Shown here one piece after another: positions 8,875-18,308 of a stretch of 64,000 bases of DNA. Made by a program: the position numbers and the translations under genes. The notes beneath the pieces are model-generated. The model saw only the letters and a program-made list of their open reading frames with translations, did no database searches and had not been told where the DNA came from. Position 1 is the stretch's first letter. Every line of letters starts with the position of its first letter. This DNA comes from Actinoplanes lutulentus (GTDB taxonomy: Bacteria; Actinomycetota; Actinomycetes; Mycobacteriales; Micromonosporaceae), in assembly GCF_003259845.1 (NCBI RefSeq), contig NZ_QLMJ01000012.1, positions 186,001 to 250,000 on the forward strand. Direction: 5' to 3'.

Positions 8875-10218
8875 GTGACGCTGATCGACCTGGACCGCGC
8901 CGCGGAGAGTGACCAGGCGGATAGCCGGCGCCCGCCGCCGTGGCGTTACCGGCATGCGGGCCTGCTGCTCGCCGCGGTCCTGATGATCACGCTGGGTGGC
9001 GCCGCACCGACCGCGTCCGTCTTCTGGCGGTACCTGGGCGAGATCGGTCAGGTGAACACCGCCGAGGTGCCCGTCCAGTTGACCGGCGACCACCTCTACA
9101 CGCTCGCGTCGAGCGGGGTGCGGCGCGAGCTGACCGCTTACCAGCTGGACCCGCCGCGGCAGCTCTGGACGAGCGAGGTGCCGCTCGGCGCCGGTTACGA
9201 CGCGACCCAGGGACTGTTCGGATCGGTCACGGTCCGGCGCAGCGGCGACGTCGTGCTGGTCTCCGAGGGCGTCACCACGACCGCTCTGGACGCGGGGATC
9301 GGGGCGGTGCGCTGGAGTGCGCCGTTCGTGGTCACCCTGCTGAGCTCCGGGCATGTCGGCGTCGTGGTGGAGCGGATCTTCCGGCCCGGCACCGAGTACG
9401 ACCAGGCCTCCGGCGACCCGGGGCCGCTCTACTTCTCGGCCACCGGCGTGCCGCATACCGAGGCGCCGATCCGGACCGAGGTCCGCGGCATCGACCTGAC
9501 CACCGGCAAGACGGTCTGGACGACCGCGCCCGGCGGCTCGGTGACCGTCGATCCGGCACGGGGAGGTCCCGACCCGGCCGCCGTTCTGATCACCGCCTCC
9601 GACCGGCTGATCCGGCTCGACGGCGCCACCGGCAGGACGCTCGCCGAGACCGAGCTGCCCGAGCTGAACGGTTCCGGCCCGTTCTCCGGCTCGGTGATCG
9701 GCGACGTGGCGATGGTCGGTTACCAGGATCCGGCCCGGCTGGTGGCGTACGACGCCCGGACGCTGCGCCGGCTCTGGCAGCGCGACCGGCCGGACGTCGA
9801 GGGCGAGGTGCCGAGCTGCCGCGACGTGATCTGCTCCGGCCCGCGCAGCGAGCTTCTGGTGCTGAACCCGGCCACCGGTGACGAAGCCTGGGCGGTCTAC
9901 GCCGAAACCGACCTGGCGTCCCGGGCCGGCTCGGTGCTGGAGACCCGGGCCGACACCGACACCCCGATCCGGCTCGCCGACCCGCTCACCGGAAAGACAC
10001 TGGCTGACCTGGGTGGATGGGACCAGGCGCTGGAGGGGGAAGCGGACGGCGTTCTGGTGGTACGACGCGACGACAGCTTCGCGGCAGTGTTGCCGGGACA
10101 CCACGAACTGACATTTCTCGGCACGGTGGACACCGCCGGCGCGGACTGCTCGGCGGACGAACACCATGTCGTCTGCCGGGATGGCACGGGTCTGGGCGTC
10201 TGGGCGTACCGGATCTGA
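8875..10218 (+). CDS. Membrane-anchored PQQ-like beta-propeller protein, second paralogue
   Basis: The 447-residue product starts at GTG with a GAAGGG ribosome site about 9 nt upstream. The layout is as in the first copy: a short cytoplasmic head, one membrane helix near residues 25-45, then a propeller domain. The same two cysteine pairs recur (CRDVIC and the C-terminal CX8C before GVWAYRI). Blade motifs such as TTGKTVW and ATGDEAW are visible. Divergence between copies is high outside blade turns and cysteines, so the duplication is old. It probably shares a transcript with its neighbours. The ligand or partner is unknown. Confidence 0.75.
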   Translation: MTLIDLDRAAESDQADSRRPPPWRYRHAGLLLAAVLMITLGGAAPTASVFWRYLGEIGQVNTAEVPVQLTGDHLYTLASSGVRRELTAYQLDPPRQLWTSEVPLGAGYDATQGLFGSVTVRRSGDVVLVSEGVTTTALDAGIGAVRWSAPFVVTLLSSGHVGVVVERIFRPGTEYDQASGDPGPLYFSATGVPHTEAPIRTEVRGIDLTTGKTVWTTAPGGSVTVDPARGGPDPAAVLITASDRLIRLDGATGRTLAETELPELNGSGPFSGSVIGDVAMVGYQDPARLVAYDARTLRRLWQRDRPDVEGEVPSCRDVICSGPRSELLVLNPATGDEAWAVYAETDLASRAGSVLETRADTDTPIRLADPLTGKTLADLGGWDQALEGEADGVLVVRRDDSFAAVLPGHHELTFLGTVDTAGADCSADEHHVVCRDGTGLGVWAYRI

Positions 10219-10268
10219 CCTCGCACGCGGCACAATGAGTCGCAAATCCCCGAGTTCGGGGGCCTGGT

Positions 10269-11558
10269 GTGAGCGATGTCCTGATCAACCTCGGTGAGGT
10301 GCCGCGCGGCGATTCCCTGGTTCCGGCCGTCGAGGCCGAGGAGCCGCCGGTGCCGTACCGCATGCTGTTCGTGATCTTCTCGGTGGTCCTGGCCGGACTG
10401 CTCGGCGGGGGCACGCATCCGCGCCGGCCCACGCCGGTGTCGGTGGTGCCGGCCGCGCAGGGCGACGTGATCCGGGTGGTCGGCGACCGGCTCTACGTGA
10501 TCGGGCGCCAGCTCCCGCCGGGCATGCGGGTGATCCGCGGGTTCTCGCTGCCGGACGCGCTGCCGATCTCCCAGCATCAGGTGGCGGTCACCGGCGAGGT
10601 CCTCGGCGTCGCGGCGGCCGGCGACGTGATGCTGCTCAGCGTGCAGGACGAGCGGACCGTGCGGTTCGGCACGATCGCGCTGCGGGCCGGTGTCGCCGCG
10701 CCCCTCTGGAAGCGCCCGGTGCTCCTGGTGGGCCTCTCAGCGGCCGGACGGCTGGCGCTGGTCCGCGAGGAGGGCGCGACCGAGACCTGGTGGCGCGGGC
10801 TCGATCTGGAGACCGGCGCGGTGCGCTGGAGCGTCCGCCAGAACCTCGGTGACGAGGTCGCGCCGTCCAGCCGGGACGGCGAGTACCCGAAGTGGCTCTT
10901 CCAGCTCACCGCGGACCGCCGGCTGCAATCCTGGGACACCACGACCGGCCGGCTCATCGCGACCGCGAACGTGCCGGAGCGCAGCCCGGAGAACATCTCG
11001 CTCTGGCCGGCCGGCGACCTCGCCCTGATCGGCGCGCGAGGCGCGGGCACCACCGGGTACGACGCCGCGGAGGGCCTGCGGCAGCGCTGGCACAGCGGCG
11101 TGAACCTGAGCTGGTACCGCAACCCGAGCCCGTGCGGCGAGCTGATCTGCACGTTCCTGCCGCAGAACGGGATCATGGTGATCGACCCGCGGACCGGGCG
11201 GGAACGCTGGTCCTCGGACCGGTGGAACTACGCCGAGCGGATCGGCTCCTACCTGGTCACCGGCCTGCCCGGCACCCGTTACCCGGAGCACTTCGTGCTC
11301 GATCCGGTCACCGGCGACGTGCTCGGCGCGGCCGGCCGCTGGCAGAGCGGAGGGCCCGGGCCGGAACCGGATACGGCGTACGTGAAGCGGGCCGACACGG
11401 TCACCGACCGGGTCTGGTTCGGCGTGCTCGACATGCGCCGGATGCGGGTCCGGGTGTCCGGGGCGGCCGAGCGCGTCGCCGGTGACTGTCACTTCGCCGC
11501 GAACGCCTTGATCTGCCGCAGGCTCGATGCCTCGGTCGGCGTTTGGCGCCTTGATTAG
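10269..11558 (+). CDS. Membrane-anchored PQQ-like beta-propeller protein, third paralogue
   Basis: A 429-residue protein, GTG start, with one membrane helix at about residues 33-53 and an extracytoplasmic propeller. CX4C (CGELIC) and the C-terminal CX8C preceding GVWRLD align with those of the other two copies; the blades include TGAVRW and TGRERW. Its stop codon TAG forms part of the -10 box of the response-regulator gene 9 nt downstream. The three proteins could report on the cell envelope to that two-component system; this is inferred from position only. Confidence 0.73.
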   Translation: MSDVLINLGEVPRGDSLVPAVEAEEPPVPYRMLFVIFSVVLAGLLGGGTHPRRPTPVSVVPAAQGDVIRVVGDRLYVIGRQLPPGMRVIRGFSLPDALPISQHQVAVTGEVLGVAAAGDVMLLSVQDERTVRFGTIALRAGVAAPLWKRPVLLVGLSAAGRLALVREEGATETWWRGLDLETGAVRWSVRQNLGDEVAPSSRDGEYPKWLFQLTADRRLQSWDTTTGRLIATANVPERSPENISLWPAGDLALIGARGAGTTGYDAAEGLRQRWHSGVNLSWYRNPSPCGELICTFLPQNGIMVIDPRTGRERWSSDRWNYAERIGSYLVTGLPGTRYPEHFVLDPVTGDVLGAAGRWQSGGPGPEPDTAYVKRADTVTDRVWFGVLDMRRMRVRVSGAAERVAGDCHFAANALICRRLDASVGVWRLD

Positions 11559-11561
11559 TCT
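11556..11561 (+). promoter_or_regulatory. -10 box of the response-regulator gene
   Basis: TAGTCT lies 6 nt before the ATG at 11568 and overlaps the preceding stop codon. The two-component system therefore probably has its own leaderless transcript besides any read-through. Confidence 0.45.
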
Positions 11562-11567
11562 TCAGAC

Positions 11568-12242
11568 ATGCGCGTGCTGGTGGTGGAAGACGAGCGGAAC
11601 CTGGCGGATGCGATCGCCCGCGGGCTGCGCCGTAAGGGGATGGCGGTCGACGTCGCGTACGACGGCCTCCAGGGGCATGAGATGGCGTACGTGACCAGGT
11701 ACGACGTCGTGGTGCTGGACCGGGACCTGCCCGGGATGCACGGCGACGAGATCTGCGCCGAGCTGGTCGCCTCCGGTGCGCTGACCCGGGTGCTGATGCT
11801 CACCGCCAGCAGCACGGTCGCCGACCGGGTCGAGGGGCTCGAGCTGGGCGCCGACGACTACCTCGCGAAACCGTTCGCCTTCGAGGAGCTGGTGGCCCGG
11901 GTGCAGGCGCTCGGCCGGCGGGCCACTCCGGCCGCGCCACCGGTGCTCATCGTCGGCAACCTGGTGCTCGACCAGACCCGCCGGGTGGTGACCCGCGGCG
12001 GCGCGCCGATCGACCTCACCAACAAGGAGTTCGGCGTCCTGGAGGAGCTGCTCAAGGCCCGTGGCGGCGTGGTGTCCACCGAGGAGCTGCTGGAGCGGGT
12101 CTGGGACGCCAACACCGACCCGTTCACCACGACGGTCCGGGTGACCATCAACACGCTGCGCAAGAAGATCGGCGATCCGCCGCTGATCGAGACCGTGGTC
12201 GGTGCCGGCTACCGGGTTCCGGAGCCGGTCGTGGCCTCGTGA
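11568..12242 (+). CDS. OmpR/PhoB-family response regulator
   Basis: A 224-residue regulator. The receiver domain (residues 1-115) has the acidic pair E7-D8, phospho-acceptor D51 in VVVLDRDLPG, the conserved Thr in MLTA and the Lys in AKPF. A winged-helix DNA-binding domain spans about 125-220, with the typical NTLRKKIG and ETVVGAGYRV segments. The stop overlaps the GTG of the histidine kinase (GTGA), so the pair is translationally coupled. It follows three beta-propeller genes. Targets cannot be read from the sequence. Confidence 0.93.
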   Translation: MRVLVVEDERNLADAIARGLRRKGMAVDVAYDGLQGHEMAYVTRYDVVVLDRDLPGMHGDEICAELVASGALTRVLMLTASSTVADRVEGLELGADDYLAKPFAFEELVARVQALGRRATPAAPPVLIVGNLVLDQTRRVVTRGGAPIDLTNKEFGVLEELLKARGGVVSTEELLERVWDANTDPFTTTVRVTINTLRKKIGDPPLIETVVGAGYRVPEPVVAS

Positions 12243-13459
12243 CCGTCTACCAGGGCGTGAAACGGCAGGCGCAGCGCTTCTCGATGCGGCCGACGCTGCG
12301 GCTGCGGCTCACCCTGCTGAACGGCATCCTGCTGATCGGCGCCGGCGCGGTGCTGGTCCTGCTCGCCTGGCTGCTGGTGAGCGAGTCGCTGCACCCGGTC
12401 GACGAACTGCGCGAGGGCTCGACCCTGACCCTGGCCGACGGCAGCACCCGGGACGCGCTCACCTGGCAGGCCGACATGGTCGCGCAGGCCTCCCGGGAAC
12501 TGCTGATCAACGGCTTCAGCGCCCTCGTGGCGATCGGCATCATCGGCATCGCCGGGGCCTACGCGGTGGCCGGCCGGGCACTGCGGCCGCTGCACAGCGT
12601 CACCCAGACCGCCCGGCGGCTCGGCGAGGAGACGCTGGACCAGCGGATCCGGTACTCCGGCGCGGACGACGAGGTGGCCGAGCTGGCCCGCACGTTCGAC
12701 GCCATGCTGGATCGGCTGGCGGCCGCGTTCGAGTCGCAGAAACGGTTCGTGGCGAACGCTTCGCACGAGTTGCGTACGCCTCTCGCGGTGATGCGTACCG
12801 AGATCGACGTGACACTCAGCGACGACGAGGCCGACGTGGCCGAGTACCGCCGGATGGCGAAGGTGGTCCGCAACGCCTCCGAGCGGGCGAACGGGCTGGT
12901 CGACGCGCTGCTGGTGCTGGCCCGGTCCGAGGCACAGTCCGGCCGGCGGCTGGTCCGTAAGGTCCCGGCCGACCTGGCGACCAGCGTCTACAACGCGCTC
13001 TCCGCGGTGCGGGTCGAGGCCGACCGGATGAAACTCGAGGTCACCACGGACCTGGAGCCGGCGCCGGTGGTCGGCGATCCGAGCCTGCTCGACCGGCTGG
13101 CCGGCAACCTGATCGAGAACGCGATCCGGTACAACCACCTGCTCGGGCGGCTGTGGCTGCGCACCGAGTCGGCGAACGGGCAGACCCGGCTGATCGTCGG
13201 CAACACCGGTTACGAGGTGGAGCCGGCCGACGTGCCGGGGCTGTTCGAACCGTTCCGGCGGGGCGGCTGGGAGCGTACCGGCTCCCGCGGCTCGGGCCTG
13301 GGGCTCTCCATCGTGCGGGCGGTCTGCGACGCGCACGGGGGCACGGTCTCCGCGGTCGCCCAGGAGGGCGGCGGGCTGGAGGTCACCGTGGTACTGCCGG
13401 CCGCCGACACCACACCAGTGGTGGCGGCGACCGCAACAGTGCCGCGACCGGGACGTTAG
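12239..13459 (+). CDS. Membrane sensor histidine kinase (HAMP, HisKA, HATPase_c)
   Basis: A 406-residue kinase with two membrane helices, at about residues 23-47 and 91-112, around a short extracytoplasmic loop of about 40 residues. A HAMP linker runs to about 165. The phospho-acceptor is H176 in ASHELRTPL. The ATPase domain shows NLIENAIRYN (N box) and GSGLGLSIV (G box). The small sensor loop suggests that it relies on a partner for input, and the neighbouring propeller proteins are candidates. The stop TAG overlaps the convergent fadB-like stop by 3 nt. Confidence 0.93.
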   Translation: MTVYQGVKRQAQRFSMRPTLRLRLTLLNGILLIGAGAVLVLLAWLLVSESLHPVDELREGSTLTLADGSTRDALTWQADMVAQASRELLINGFSALVAIGIIGIAGAYAVAGRALRPLHSVTQTARRLGEETLDQRIRYSGADDEVAELARTFDAMLDRLAAAFESQKRFVANASHELRTPLAVMRTEIDVTLSDDEADVAEYRRMAKVVRNASERANGLVDALLVLARSEAQSGRRLVRKVPADLATSVYNALSAVRVEADRMKLEVTTDLEPAPVVGDPSLLDRLAGNLIENAIRYNHLLGRLWLRTESANGQTRLIVGNTGYEVEPADVPGLFEPFRRGGWERTGSRGSGLGLSIVRAVCDAHGGTVSAVAQEGGGLEVTVVLPAADTTPVVAATATVPRPGR

Positions 13460-15516
13460 CCCCGGACGTTCGCCACGCCGTCGGGCAGGAACCGCTTGCC
13501 GGTGACCTTCTCCGACGTGCCGCTCCGGTCCAGGTACGGCGTGATGCCGCCCAGGTGGAACGGGTAACCCGCGCCGAGGATCATGCACAGGTCGATGTCC
13601 TGCGCCTCCGCGACCACGCCCTCGTCGAGCATGATGCGGATCTCCTCGGCCAGGGCGTCGAGGGCCTTCTGGCGTACCTCGTCAGCCGTGAGCGGGCTGT
13701 CGCCGAGCTCCAGGGCCTTGACCACCTCGGGGTTGATCTCGTCGTCGACCAGCAGCGGCTGGCCGAGGTCGACGATCTTCTTGAGGTTGGGGGAGTCCAC
13801 GTACCGCTCCGGGAACGCCGAGTGCAGCGTCTCACCCACGTGGTACGCGACAGCCGGGCCGACCAGCTGGAGCAGCGCGATCGGGCGCATCGGCAGGCCC
13901 AGCGGGTCGAACGCCTCGTTCACCACGTCGAGCGGGGTGCCGGCGTCGACAGCCTTGAAGACCTCGCTGGTGAACCGGGTGAGCACCCGGTTGACCACGA
14001 ACGCCGGGGCGTCCTTGACCAGCACCGACGACTTCTTCAGCTCGCGGCCGACGGCGAACGCGGTGGAGAGCGTCGCGTCGTCGGTCTTCTCGCCCTTGAT
14101 GATCTCAAGGAGCGGGAGGACCGCGACCGGGTTGAAGAAGTGGAAGCCGACGACCCGCTCGGGGTGTTCGAGGTCGGCCGCCATGTCGGTGATCGACAGC
14201 GAGCTGGTGTTGGTCGCGAGGATCGCCGTCGGGGAGACGATCTTCTCGAACTCGGCCCAGATCTGCTTCTTCAGGTCGAGGTTCTCGAAGACGGCCTCGA
14301 TCACGAAGTCGGCGTCGGCGAAGACGGACTTGTCGACCGAGCCGCTGATCAGGCCGCGCAGCTTCGCCGCGGTGCCCTCGTCCATCCGGCGCTTGCCGAC
14401 GAGCTTGTCGATCTGCTCGTTGACGTACGCCACGCCCTTGTCGACCCGGGTCTGGTCGAGGTCGGTGAGCACGACCGGCACCTGGAGGCGGCGCAGGAAG
14501 AGCAGCGCCAGCTGGGATGCCATCAGGCCGGCGCCGACGATGCCGACCTTGGTGACCTTGCGGGCCAGCGACTTGTCCGGCACGCCGACCGGACGCTTCG
14601 CCCGGCGCTGGACCAGGTCGAACGCGTACAGGCTGGCGCGGGACTCGTCACCCATGATCAGGTCGGCGAGGGCCTGGGTCTCGGCTGCGGTGCCGTCGGA
14701 GAACGACGACTCCTTGGCCAGCGCGAGCAGCTCCAGGGCCTTGTTGGCCGAGGGGACCGCGCCGTGCAGCTTCTCGTCGAGCTGGTTCTTGGCGAACCAG
14801 AGCACGCCGTCCCACATGTCCCGGTCGATCTCGGGACGCTCGACGGTGACGTCGCCCTTGACCACGCCGGCCGCCCAGGCCAGCGAGTCCTCGAGGAACT
14901 CGGCGGCCTCGAAGAGCGCGTCCGCGACGCCCATCTCCTTGGCCTGCTTCGGGCGCAGCACCTTCTGGGTCAGCGGGTTCGACAGGATGACCTGTGCCGC
15001 GCCGACGATGCCGACCAGGTTCGGCAGCAGCTGGCTGCCACCCCAGCCCGGGATCAGGCCGATCGCGACCTCGGGCAGGCCGAGTGCCGCCGCGCCGGTG
15101 GAGACCGTGCGGTAGTGACAGTGCAGGGCGACCTCGAGGCCGCCACCGAGCGCCGCGCCGTTCACGAACGCGAACGTCGGGATCGTGCTGTTCTTCAGCC
15201 GCGCGAAGACCCGGTGACCGAGTTCGCCCAGCTCAAGAGCCTGCTCCTTGGAGCTGATCAGCGGCATGCCGGTGATGTCGGCGCCCACGCAGAAGATGTA
15301 CGGCTTACCGGTGATCGCGATGAACGCCGGGTCCGCCGCGGTGGCCGCGGTGATCGCGTCGTCGAGCGACTTGAGGCCGGCCGGGCCGAAGCTGTTCGGC
15401 TTCTTGTGGTCGAAGCCGTTGTCCAGGGTGATCAGCGCGACCGGCTTGTCCAGCCCGGGTACCTTGACCGACCGGACGAGCGCCTTGGTCACTACCTCGT
15501 TCGGGTTGTCGATCAC
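13456..15516 (-). CDS. fadB: Enoyl-CoA hydratase/3-hydroxyacyl-CoA dehydrogenase (FadB-like)
   Basis: This 686-residue beta-oxidation enzyme combines two activities. The N-terminal crotonase domain (about 1-280) has NGAALGGGLEVAL (oxyanion hole) and EVAIGLIPGWGG (catalytic Glu region). The dehydrogenase part starts near 325 with the Rossmann loop GIVGAGLMAS and contains EAVFENLDLKKQ and the GFHFFNPV catalytic segment with its His. The GTG start overlaps the stop of the upstream thiolase gene (GTGA); the frame is open further upstream but only inside that thiolase. The pair forms a fadA-fadB operon for fatty-acid degradation. It is convergent with the histidine kinase, overlapping by 4 nt. Confidence 0.93.
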   Translation of the reverse strand: MIDNPNEVVTKALVRSVKVPGLDKPVALITLDNGFDHKKPNSFGPAGLKSLDDAITAATAADPAFIAITGKPYIFCVGADITGMPLISSKEQALELGELGHRVFARLKNSTIPTFAFVNGAALGGGLEVALHCHYRTVSTGAAALGLPEVAIGLIPGWGGSQLLPNLVGIVGAAQVILSNPLTQKVLRPKQAKEMGVADALFEAAEFLEDSLAWAAGVVKGDVTVERPEIDRDMWDGVLWFAKNQLDEKLHGAVPSANKALELLALAKESSFSDGTAAETQALADLIMGDESRASLYAFDLVQRRAKRPVGVPDKSLARKVTKVGIVGAGLMASQLALLFLRRLQVPVVLTDLDQTRVDKGVAYVNEQIDKLVGKRRMDEGTAAKLRGLISGSVDKSVFADADFVIEAVFENLDLKKQIWAEFEKIVSPTAILATNTSSLSITDMAADLEHPERVVGFHFFNPVAVLPLLEIIKGEKTDDATLSTAFAVGRELKKSSVLVKDAPAFVVNRVLTRFTSEVFKAVDAGTPLDVVNEAFDPLGLPMRPIALLQLVGPAVAYHVGETLHSAFPERYVDSPNLKKIVDLGQPLLVDDEINPEVVKALELGDSPLTADEVRQKALDALAEEIRIMLDEGVVAEAQDIDLCMILGAGYPFHLGGITPYLDRSGTSEKVTGKRFLPDGVANVRG

Positions 15517-16709
15517 TTCTCCGCGCCTTCCCAGTTCGGGTTCTCCCAGATCACGGTGCCGCCCATGCCGATGCCGATGCACATGGCGGTGAGGCCGTAA
15601 CGGACCTCGGGGTGCTCCTCGAAGTGGCGGGCCAGCTGGGTCATCAGCCGCACCGCGGAGGAGGCGAGGGGGTGACCGATCGCGATCGCGCCGCCCCACG
15701 GGTTGACCCGCGGGTCGTCGTCGGCGATGCCGTAGTGGTCGAGGAACGCGAGCACCTGGATGGCGAACGCCTCGTTCAGCTCGAACAGGCCGATGTCGTC
15801 GATCGTGAGACCGGCCTTCTTCAGGGCCTTCTCGGTCGACGGGATCGGGCCGTAACCCATGATCTCCGGCTCGACGCCGACGTAACCGAACGAGACCAGC
15901 CGCATGGCGACCGGAAGGCCCAGCTCACGGGCGGTCGCCTCGTCGGCGATGATGGCCGCGGTCGCGCCGTCGTTGAGACCGGCAGCGTTGCCCGCGGTGA
16001 CCCGGCCGTGCGGGCGGAACGGGGTCTTCAGCGTGGCGAGCTTCTCCAGCGAGGTCTGCCGGGGCGCCTCGTCGACGGTCGCCAGGCCCCAGCCCTGCTC
16101 CGAGCTGCGCAGCGCCACCGGCACCAGGTCCGGCTGAAGCTTGCCGTCGGCATATGCCTTCGCGGTCTTGAGCTGGGAGTTCAGCCCGTACCGGTCGGTG
16201 CGCTCCTTGGTGATGTGCGGGAGCCGGTCGTGCAGGTTCTCCGCGGTCGCGCCCATCACGAGGGCGGACGGGTCGACAAGCTTCTCGGTCAGGATCCGCG
16301 GGTTCGGGTCGACGCCCTCACCCATCGGGTGGTGACCCATGTGCTCGACACCGCCGGCGATCGCGATGTCGTACGCGCCCATCGCGATGCCGCCGGCGAC
16401 GTTGGTCACCGCGGTCATGGCGCCCGCGCACATACGGTCGACCGCGTAGCCGGGAACAGTCTTGGGCAGGCCGGACAGGAGCGCGGCCGTGCGGCCGATC
16501 GTCAGGCCCTGGTCGCCGGTCTGGGTGGTGGCGGCGATCGCGACCTCGTCCACCCGGTCCGTCGGGAGCTGCGGGTTACGCCGGACGAGCTCTCGGATGC
16601 AGCGGATCACCAGGTCATCGGCGCGGGTCTCGGCGTACATGCCGCCCGCCTTGCCGAACGGGGTGCGGACGCCGTCGACGAAGACGACCTCGCGTACTTC
16701 ACGGGGCAC
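15513..16709 (-). CDS. fadA: Acetyl-CoA acyltransferase (thiolase, FadA-like)
   Basis: A 398-residue thiolase that cleaves 3-ketoacyl-CoA. The acyl-accepting Cys lies in DRMCAGAM near residue 90; the C-terminal NEAFA, GGAIAIGHPLASS (His) and CIGIGMGG (second Cys) motifs are all present. The GTG start has a strong AAGGAGG ribosome site 6 nt upstream. It is the first gene of the fadA-fadB operon. A near-palindrome that could bind a regulator lies in the promoter region. Confidence 0.94.
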   Translation of the reverse strand: MPREVREVVFVDGVRTPFGKAGGMYAETRADDLVIRCIRELVRRNPQLPTDRVDEVAIAATTQTGDQGLTIGRTAALLSGLPKTVPGYAVDRMCAGAMTAVTNVAGGIAMGAYDIAIAGGVEHMGHHPMGEGVDPNPRILTEKLVDPSALVMGATAENLHDRLPHITKERTDRYGLNSQLKTAKAYADGKLQPDLVPVALRSSEQGWGLATVDEAPRQTSLEKLATLKTPFRPHGRVTAGNAAGLNDGATAAIIADEATARELGLPVAMRLVSFGYVGVEPEIMGYGPIPSTEKALKKAGLTIDDIGLFELNEAFAIQVLAFLDHYGIADDDPRVNPWGGAIAIGHPLASSAVRLMTQLARHFEEHPEVRYGLTAMCIGIGMGGTVIWENPNWEGAEK

Positions 16710-16736
16710 AGCAAGCCTCCTTGCGGGCGTGAACCC

Positions 16737-16766
16737 AATTGTGCAAGGAATGCTACTCGTCGGTAA
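16737..16766 (-). promoter_or_regulatory. Candidate promoter and operator of the fadA-fadB operon
   Basis: On the minus strand a near-palindrome TTACCGACGAGTA (16766-16754) lies upstream of a CACAAT box (16742-16737). The dyad TAC-N6-GTA, placed just before a -10-like box, resembles operators of TetR-type regulators of fatty-acid catabolism. The identity of the regulator is inferred, not shown. The 264 bp between this operon and the RNase D gene hold no convincing gene. Confidence 0.3.
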
Positions 16767-16973
16767 CTAGTGGCTGCCACCGCATCGCGAAAACGTCACA
16801 GCCTTGTTTCCGGCGCGCTCTCCAGAAACACAAAGGCCAAGGTCAAGAGCTTGCTGTCGCACCTGGGCGTTGGGTACAGACCGCTGCTCCCGCCGAGGGC
16901 CGAGCCCGGCGAGCTGGCCGCTGACGCGTCCAAACCACTCGCCGGCCCCGGCGACCTGCGTGAGCGGTCGCGC

Positions 16974-18296
16974 TCACCCCACGGCGGGTGCCGGGTCCGG
17001 CAAGGCTTCGGCCAGCTGGTCGGCCAGCAGACCGACCTGCCAGTTCCGGGCGCCGAACCCGCGCAGTGTGTCGCCCACCGTCTGCCCGGTGACCTCGTCC
17101 GGCGGGGACCAGGCCAGCCGGCGGATGAAGTCCGGGCTGATCAGGTTCTCCGGCGGCAGGGTGTGCTGCTCGGCGGTGCCGACCACGATCGCCCGGCAGC
17201 GCGCCAGGCGGGCCGCGGCGATCGGGTCACGCTCGGCCCAGCGGTGCGGCGGGGGCGGACCCTCGACCGGCTGGTTCACCGGCAGCGCGTCGTCCGGCAG
17301 GGCCCGCGCCTGGTCCAGCGCGTCCAGCCAGATCCGGGCCAGCCGGCGTACCGAACGGCCGCCGAACCCGGGGATGCCGAGCAGGGTGCGCTCGTCTTTC
17401 GGATCGGCCTCGGCCGCCGCCACGATCGCCGAGTCCGGCAGAACCCGGCCGGGCGCCGAGTCACGGCGGGCCGCGACGCCGTCCCGGGCGTACCAGAGGG
17501 CGCGGACCCGGGACTGGGCGCGCGCGCCACGGACTCGGTGTATTCCCGAAGTCCGGCGCCAGGGGTCTGGCCGGACCTTCGGCGGCCGGTCGGCGCCCGC
17601 CACCAGCGCGGCGAACTCCTCGGCGGCCCAGGCCGACTTGCCCTGCCGCTCCAGCTCGGCGGCGAGCAGATCACGCAGATCGGTGAGCAGCTCCACGTCG
17701 AGCGCGGCATAGGTGAGCCAGGACTCCGGCAGCGGCCGGGTCGACCAGTCCGCCGCCGAGTGGTGTTTCTCCAGAGAGAACCCGAGCAGCTGCTCGGTGA
17801 GAGCGGCCAGGCCGACCCGCTCGAAACCGGCCAGCCGCGCGGCCAGCTCGGTGTCGAACAGCCGGCGCGGCTTCATCCCGAGCTCGGCCAGGCACGGCAG
17901 GTCCTGGCTGGCGGCGTGCAGCACCCACTCCGCCTCGGCCAGCGCGGTGTCGAGCGTGCGCAGGTCGTCCAGCGGAAGCGGGTCGAGCAGCACGGTTCCG
18001 GCGCCGGCTCGGCGCAATTGCACGAGATAGGCGCGCTGGGTGTAGCGGTAGCCGGAGGCGCGCTCGGCGTCCACGGCCACCGGCCCGGTGCCCGCGGCCA
18101 TCCGGGAGACCACATCGGCCAGTTCAGCCGCGGTCTCCAGCGGAGGCGGGGTGCCGTCGCGCGGAGCTGTCAGAGGTGTTGCAGCAGGACTTGTAGCTGC
18201 GGGACCGCCAGAATTCGGGTCGGGCGGCACGGCGTGCGGTCCGTCCCCTGCTGTGTCCGGCGAGTCCCGACGGCGCAGGGGTGCTTCGTCGGTCAC
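16974..18296 (-). CDS. Ribonuclease D-like 3'-5' exonuclease with HRDC domain
   Basis: This 440-residue protein has a Pro/Ala-rich leader (1-50), then a DEDD exonuclease domain at about 60-240. VAVDAERASG supplies the D-x-E pair, SQDLPCL the second Asp region, and YAALDVELL the Y-x-x-x-D motif. One HRDC helical domain (about 255-330) and a second C-terminal helical domain follow. RNase D-type enzymes trim the 3' ends of structured RNA. The start is GTG, 6 nt downstream of a TACGGT -10 box. The gene diverges from a protease gene. Confidence 0.88.
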   Translation of the reverse strand: MTDEAPLRRRDSPDTAGDGPHAVPPDPNSGGPAATSPAATPLTAPRDGTPPPLETAAELADVVSRMAAGTGPVAVDAERASGYRYTQRAYLVQLRRAGAGTVLLDPLPLDDLRTLDTALAEAEWVLHAASQDLPCLAELGMKPRRLFDTELAARLAGFERVGLAALTEQLLGFSLEKHHSAADWSTRPLPESWLTYAALDVELLTDLRDLLAAELERQGKSAWAAEEFAALVAGADRPPKVRPDPWRRTSGIHRVRGARAQSRVRALWYARDGVAARRDSAPGRVLPDSAIVAAAEADPKDERTLLGIPGFGGRSVRRLARIWLDALDQARALPDDALPVNQPVEGPPPPHRWAERDPIAAARLARCRAIVVGTAEQHTLPPENLISPDFIRRLAWSPPDEVTGQTVGDTLRGFGARNWQVGLLADQLAEALPDPAPAVG

Positions 18297-18302
18297 TCCG
18301 TA

Positions 18303-18308
18303 ACCGTA
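18303..18308 (-). promoter_or_regulatory. -10 box of the RNase D-like gene
   Basis: TACGGT on the minus strand lies 6 nt before the GTG at 18296, with no ribosome site; a leaderless start is likely. Confidence 0.45.

Noticed and set aside
16770-16973. Short plus-strand open frame in the gap between fadA and the RNase D gene
   Set aside because: Codon use is unlike neighbours, no ribosome site, no recognisable domain; it continues only as an antisense shadow of the RNase D gene.
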